DNA of 64,000 nt from Profundicola chukchiensis (GTDB lineage Bacteria; Bacteroidota; Bacteroidia; Flavobacteriales; Weeksellaceae). The translations under genes were made by a program, and so were the position numbers. The stretch spans positions 62,001 to 126,000 of the forward strand of contig NZ_JANAIE010000003.1 of assembly GCF_029664245.1 (NCBI RefSeq). The letters run 5' to 3'. Below the pieces are notes generated by a model. It worked only from the letters and a program-made list of their open reading frames with translations, was not told the origin of the DNA and did not search any database. This document shows positions 61,751 to 64,000 of the stretch, piece by piece. Position 1 is the stretch's first letter. The number at the start of each line of letters is the position of its first letter.

Positions 61751-62065
61751 CTACTCGGTAATATATAAAGCACCTTCCTTGATCATTTGCTTTACGGCTT
61801 GATAAATGCCCACATGAACGTTGAAAACGCCGTCTTCGCTTAAGATTCCTAGTCTATAATCTGGATCTTCTTCGAGGATACGTTCGCGGTCTTGCATCCA
61901 TTCTCTGGTATCGAAATAATACTTTTCGAGGGCTTTTATATTTTCTTTAATCTCAGGAAAACGCTCTAGAAATTCTTCCATATAAGCTAAATCTTTTTCA
62001 GCTTGTTCAAGTTTTAAGTTCATTTCTTTGGCGTTCGCGATGCTTTTATCTAATTCTTGTGACAT
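61751..62065 (-). CDS. DUF4298 domain-containing coiled-coil protein
   Basis: 104 aa, highly charged and helical (about residues 1-70 with heptad spacing: SIANAKEMNLKLEQAEKDLAYMEEFLERFPEIKE). The motif YYFDTREWMQDRE matches my recollection of DUF4298, an uncharacterised cytoplasmic family. No membrane segment or signal peptide. The stop is 1 bp from the convergent M3 stop; a terminator separates it from the next minus-strand gene. Confidence 0.8.
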   Translation of the reverse strand: MSQELDKSIANAKEMNLKLEQAEKDLAYMEEFLERFPEIKENIKALEKYYFDTREWMQDRERILEEDPDYRLGILSEDGVFNVHVGIYQAVKQMIKEGALYITE

Positions 62066-62096
62066 AGGTTTGGTTTTAAAATTTGTATAAACTTAT

Positions 62097-62122
62097 AAAA
62101 CCCTGGATAATTCCAGGGTTTC
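62097..62122. terminator. Terminator between the DUF1343 and DUF4298 genes
   Basis: A 10-bp stem AAACCCTGGA/TCCAGGGTTT (62098-62107 with 62112-62121), 4-nt loop, A/T flanks on both sides. It ends the minus-strand unit at 62144-63406. Confidence 0.88.
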
Positions 62123-62143
62123 GTTTTTAGATGCAATTTTTAT

Positions 62144-63406
62144 TTATTTATAAATTAAATACTTAGCTCTAGTTTTCTTGAATTTCTCTAATCCATCTTG
62201 CCAAGTAGCTTTAATTTGCTCTTCGGTCCATCCTTTTTCAATTTGGTGTCTTAAATCAGCCGTACCAGCTAATTTATCAATCCAGAAAGCACCTGAGTTT
62301 TTAGTAAAGAAAGGTTGTTTCGTATTGTTTTTATAAGCTTTAATCAACCATTTTAAACTAACTTCTGATAAAGGTTCAACTTGACTTAAATCTTCACCAT
62401 AACATACCTCCCCATTAAACTGTGGATTTTTAGCTCCTTCGTTTGGCTTAGGTGTAAATTTAAACGGCATATTTTTCAAATAAGGCGAACCATACACCTG
62501 GAATTGCTTTTCGGTTCCTCTACCCTCACTCACATTTGCTCCTTCAAAAAAGCAAATACTTGGATATAAATTTATCGACTGCGCATTCGGTAAATTAGGC
62601 GATGGTTTTACGGGTAAATCATAATGAGTTTCATGGGTATAATTCTGCAAAGGAATCACGCTTAAATCAGCTTGGACGCCTTTATCTAACCACTTTTCGC
62701 CATTGATCATTTGAGCGTATTCTCCTATCGTCATTCCATAAACAATCGGAACAGGATGCATACCCACAAATGTCTTTTGGCTTGGCTCTAGCATAGGTCC
62801 ATCGATATAATGCGCATTAGGGTTTGGACGATCTAATACAATAACTTTTTTATTGTTTTCTGCGGCAGATTCCATAACATAATGTAAAGTCGAAATATAG
62901 GTGTAGAATCTAACACCAACATCTTGAATGTCAAACAAAATAACATCCAAATCCTTTACTTGTTCGTCTTTAGGTTTTTTGTTACTTCCATACAGTGAAA
63001 CAATCGGCAAACCTGTTTTAATATCTTTTCCATCTTTCACGATTTCACCCGCATCAGCAGTTCCACGGAAACCATGTTCTGGAGAAAATATTTTTACGAC
63101 TTCAATTCCTTGAGAAATCAAATGATCTACCAAATGAACATCCCCCTCTTCTGTAGGAATAATTCCGGTTTGATTAGTCACAACTCCCACTTTTTGCCCT
63201 TGCAATAAGGGAATGTATTTCTCAGTTTGCTCTGCAGCCAAAATCACTTGACAAAACTCGCTATCTCGACTGGCTAAGTTTTGTTTAGGATCCACTTCTA
63301 CCTTTTGATCGTCGATAGAAATTCCTATGCTTGAATTTTCTTGTGCGTTACATGAAATCGCAAAAAGAAAAACTAATAATGTATATTTGACTGAATTTTG
63401 AAACAT
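62144..63406 (-). CDS. DUF1343 family lipoprotein (NamZ-type exo-beta-N-acetylmuramidase)
   Basis: 420 aa. Lipobox AISC (Cys19) makes it a lipoprotein. The DUF1343 core is clear: GVVTNQTGIIPTEEG, EHGFRGTADAGE near residue 110, DIQDVGVRFYTYIST and DRPNPNAHYIDGPM. Members of this family (NamZ) act as exo-beta-N-acetylmuramidases that release MurNAc from cell-wall fragments; the activity here is inferred from family membership. It is divergent from the permease gene, with no visible MurNAc-use genes beside it. A perfect -7 at 63426-63433 leaves a leader of about 13 nt. Confidence 0.87.
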   Translation of the reverse strand: MFQNSVKYTLLVFLFAISCNAQENSSIGISIDDQKVEVDPKQNLASRDSEFCQVILAAEQTEKYIPLLQGQKVGVVTNQTGIIPTEEGDVHLVDHLISQGIEVVKIFSPEHGFRGTADAGEIVKDGKDIKTGLPIVSLYGSNKKPKDEQVKDLDVILFDIQDVGVRFYTYISTLHYVMESAAENNKKVIVLDRPNPNAHYIDGPMLEPSQKTFVGMHPVPIVYGMTIGEYAQMINGEKWLDKGVQADLSVIPLQNYTHETHYDLPVKPSPNLPNAQSINLYPSICFFEGANVSEGRGTEKQFQVYGSPYLKNMPFKFTPKPNEGAKNPQFNGEVCYGEDLSQVEPLSEVSLKWLIKAYKNNTKQPFFTKNSGAFWIDKLAGTADLRHQIEKGWTEEQIKATWQDGLEKFKKTRAKYLIYK

Positions 63407-63425
63407 GTTTATTGTATTTGTGTTT

Positions 63426-63433
63426 CAAAGTTA
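63426..63433 (-). promoter_or_regulatory. -7 element TAACTTTG of the DUF1343 gene
   Basis: A perfect TAnnTTTG on the minus strand, 19 bp before the ATG at 63406. No TTG at the right distance. Confidence 0.5.
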
Positions 63434-63460
63434 CAATAATGATGCAAATTACAGATCGTA

Positions 63461-64000
63461 TTGAGTTTTAGTTGGTATTTTTCTAAGAAAATTGGATTGG
63501 GCAAAGCTTCCAAAAACCAATTGTCGCGCACAATTATCAGAATTGGGCAGGTGGCAGTTGCGATTGGAATTATCGTTGCCTTGGTTACGCTATCCACCGG
63601 AATTGGTGCAAGAAAGGAAATTAAACAAAAATTAGCCGACTTCAATGGGCATATCACCATTCGCCCTTATAGTTCTAATTTGTCCTATAATTCTGATAGT
63701 ATCAACTTACCCAAAGAGTATTATCCTAATTTTCCATTAGAAGAAATTGAGCACATTCAAGCTATTGCCACCAAAAGTGGAATCATTAGAACCGAAGATG
63801 CTTTTGATGGGGTTTTATTCAAAGGGGTAGATTCCAATTACGACATCGAGCGTTTCGATAAATTCTTAAGCAAAGGTAAATTTCCTGATTTTAAATCAGA
63901 TCAAACCAGCGACGAAGTAGTTGTTTCTCAAAAGATTGCTAACAATTTCTATTTAGATATTGACAGCACCTTTGTGATGGTTTTCGTAGACGAGCACCAA
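63461..64000 (+). CDS. FtsX/LolC-type ABC transporter permease (5' part, cut by window edge)
   Basis: 180 codons from the TTG at 63461 to the window end with no stop. The N-terminus (SWYFSKKIGLGKASKNQLSRTIIRIG) leads into a membrane segment (QVAVAIGIIVALVTLSTGIG, about 32-51) and a periplasmic domain, the layout of FtsX-like permeases such as LolC/LolE. An ATG at 63440 is in another frame. Reading-frame continuity supports coding; the exact transport role (lipoprotein release or other) depends on the missing part. An opposing frame (63409-63660) is a shadow. Confidence 0.8.
   Translation, partial: MSFSWYFSKKIGLGKASKNQLSRTIIRIGQVAVAIGIIVALVTLSTGIGARKEIKQKLADFNGHITIRPYSSNLSYNSDSINLPKEYYPNFPLEEIEHIQAIATKSGIIRTEDAFDGVLFKGVDSNYDIERFDKFLSKGKFPDFKSDQTSDEVVVSQKIANNFYLDIDSTFVMVFVDEHQ

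Noticed and set aside
63409-63660. 83-aa minus-strand frame at the window end
   Set aside because: It overlaps the permease gene on the other strand, which has recognisable membrane and FtsX-type features.
1-64000. tRNA, rRNA and CRISPR arrays, insertion sequences, prophage genes
   Set aside because: No stretch shows cloverleaf or rRNA signatures, spaced identical repeats, transposase motifs or phage proteins. The gaps are too short or unstructured.

Overview
The window is A+T-rich chromosomal DNA of a member of the Bacteroidetes, most likely class Flavobacteriia. The evidence is a full-length SprA (type IX secretion), a GLPGLI-family protein beside a TonB-dependent receptor-like protein, PVYPGCE-type TonB proteins, and repeated -7 promoter elements of the Bacteroidetes type (TAnnTTTG). 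Two of these have a TTG 18 bp upstream. I recognise no tRNA, rRNA, CRISPR array, insertion sequence or prophage. I describe 51 protein genes, the last cut by the window edge.

Layout. 1-1.9 kb: a DUF3108 protein and an orphan ABC ATPase. 1.9-4.5 kb: three tandem TonB-like paralogues, each with its own promoter region; two are followed by near-identical terminator stems. 4.7-15.4 kb: maeB-ruvA-sprA-gcvH-vanZ, all on the minus strand. 15.5-21 kb: tag, a DUF4230/thioredoxin-like lipoprotein pair, an FMN oxidoreductase, a pseudouridine synthase, a GNAT acetyltransferase and an unknown exported protein. 21.1-24.6 kb: a biotin-dependent acyl-CoA carboxylase operon, probably propionyl-CoA. 24.9-30.2 kb: a large PF10136-type membrane protein, a two-piece YeeE/YedE sulfur transporter, a patatin, a mono-haem lipoprotein and a DUF202 protein. 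30.2-37.2 kb: manA, a DUF6132 protein, the GLPGLI/receptor pair and a GH13 lipoprotein. 37.3-46.6 kb: acnA, an unknown exported protein, ahcY, a phosphopantetheinyl transferase, an alkyltransferase-like protein, comEC and a thioredoxin. 46.8-54.6 kb: three POT peptide transporters and a dipeptidyl peptidase IV. 54.8-64 kb: an aminotransferase, a CcoI-type copper ATPase divergent from a Crp/Fnr regulator, an M3 oligopeptidase, a DUF1343 (NamZ-type) lipoprotein and an FtsX/LolC-type permease fragment.

The most coherent functional theme is peptide use. DPP IV would release dipeptides in the periplasm, the POT carriers would import them, the M3 peptidase would finish degradation, and aminotransferase, aconitase and malic enzyme would feed the carbon into central metabolism. 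Most of the window is ordinary core genome. I find no convincing new defence or mobile system. The points most worth checking are an orphan minus-strand terminator with a mini-ORF near 35.3 kb, long soluble insertions in two POT transporters, the tandem TonB duplication, the cysteine tail of the GLPGLI protein, and the many TTG starts, one of which lies inside a -7 element.
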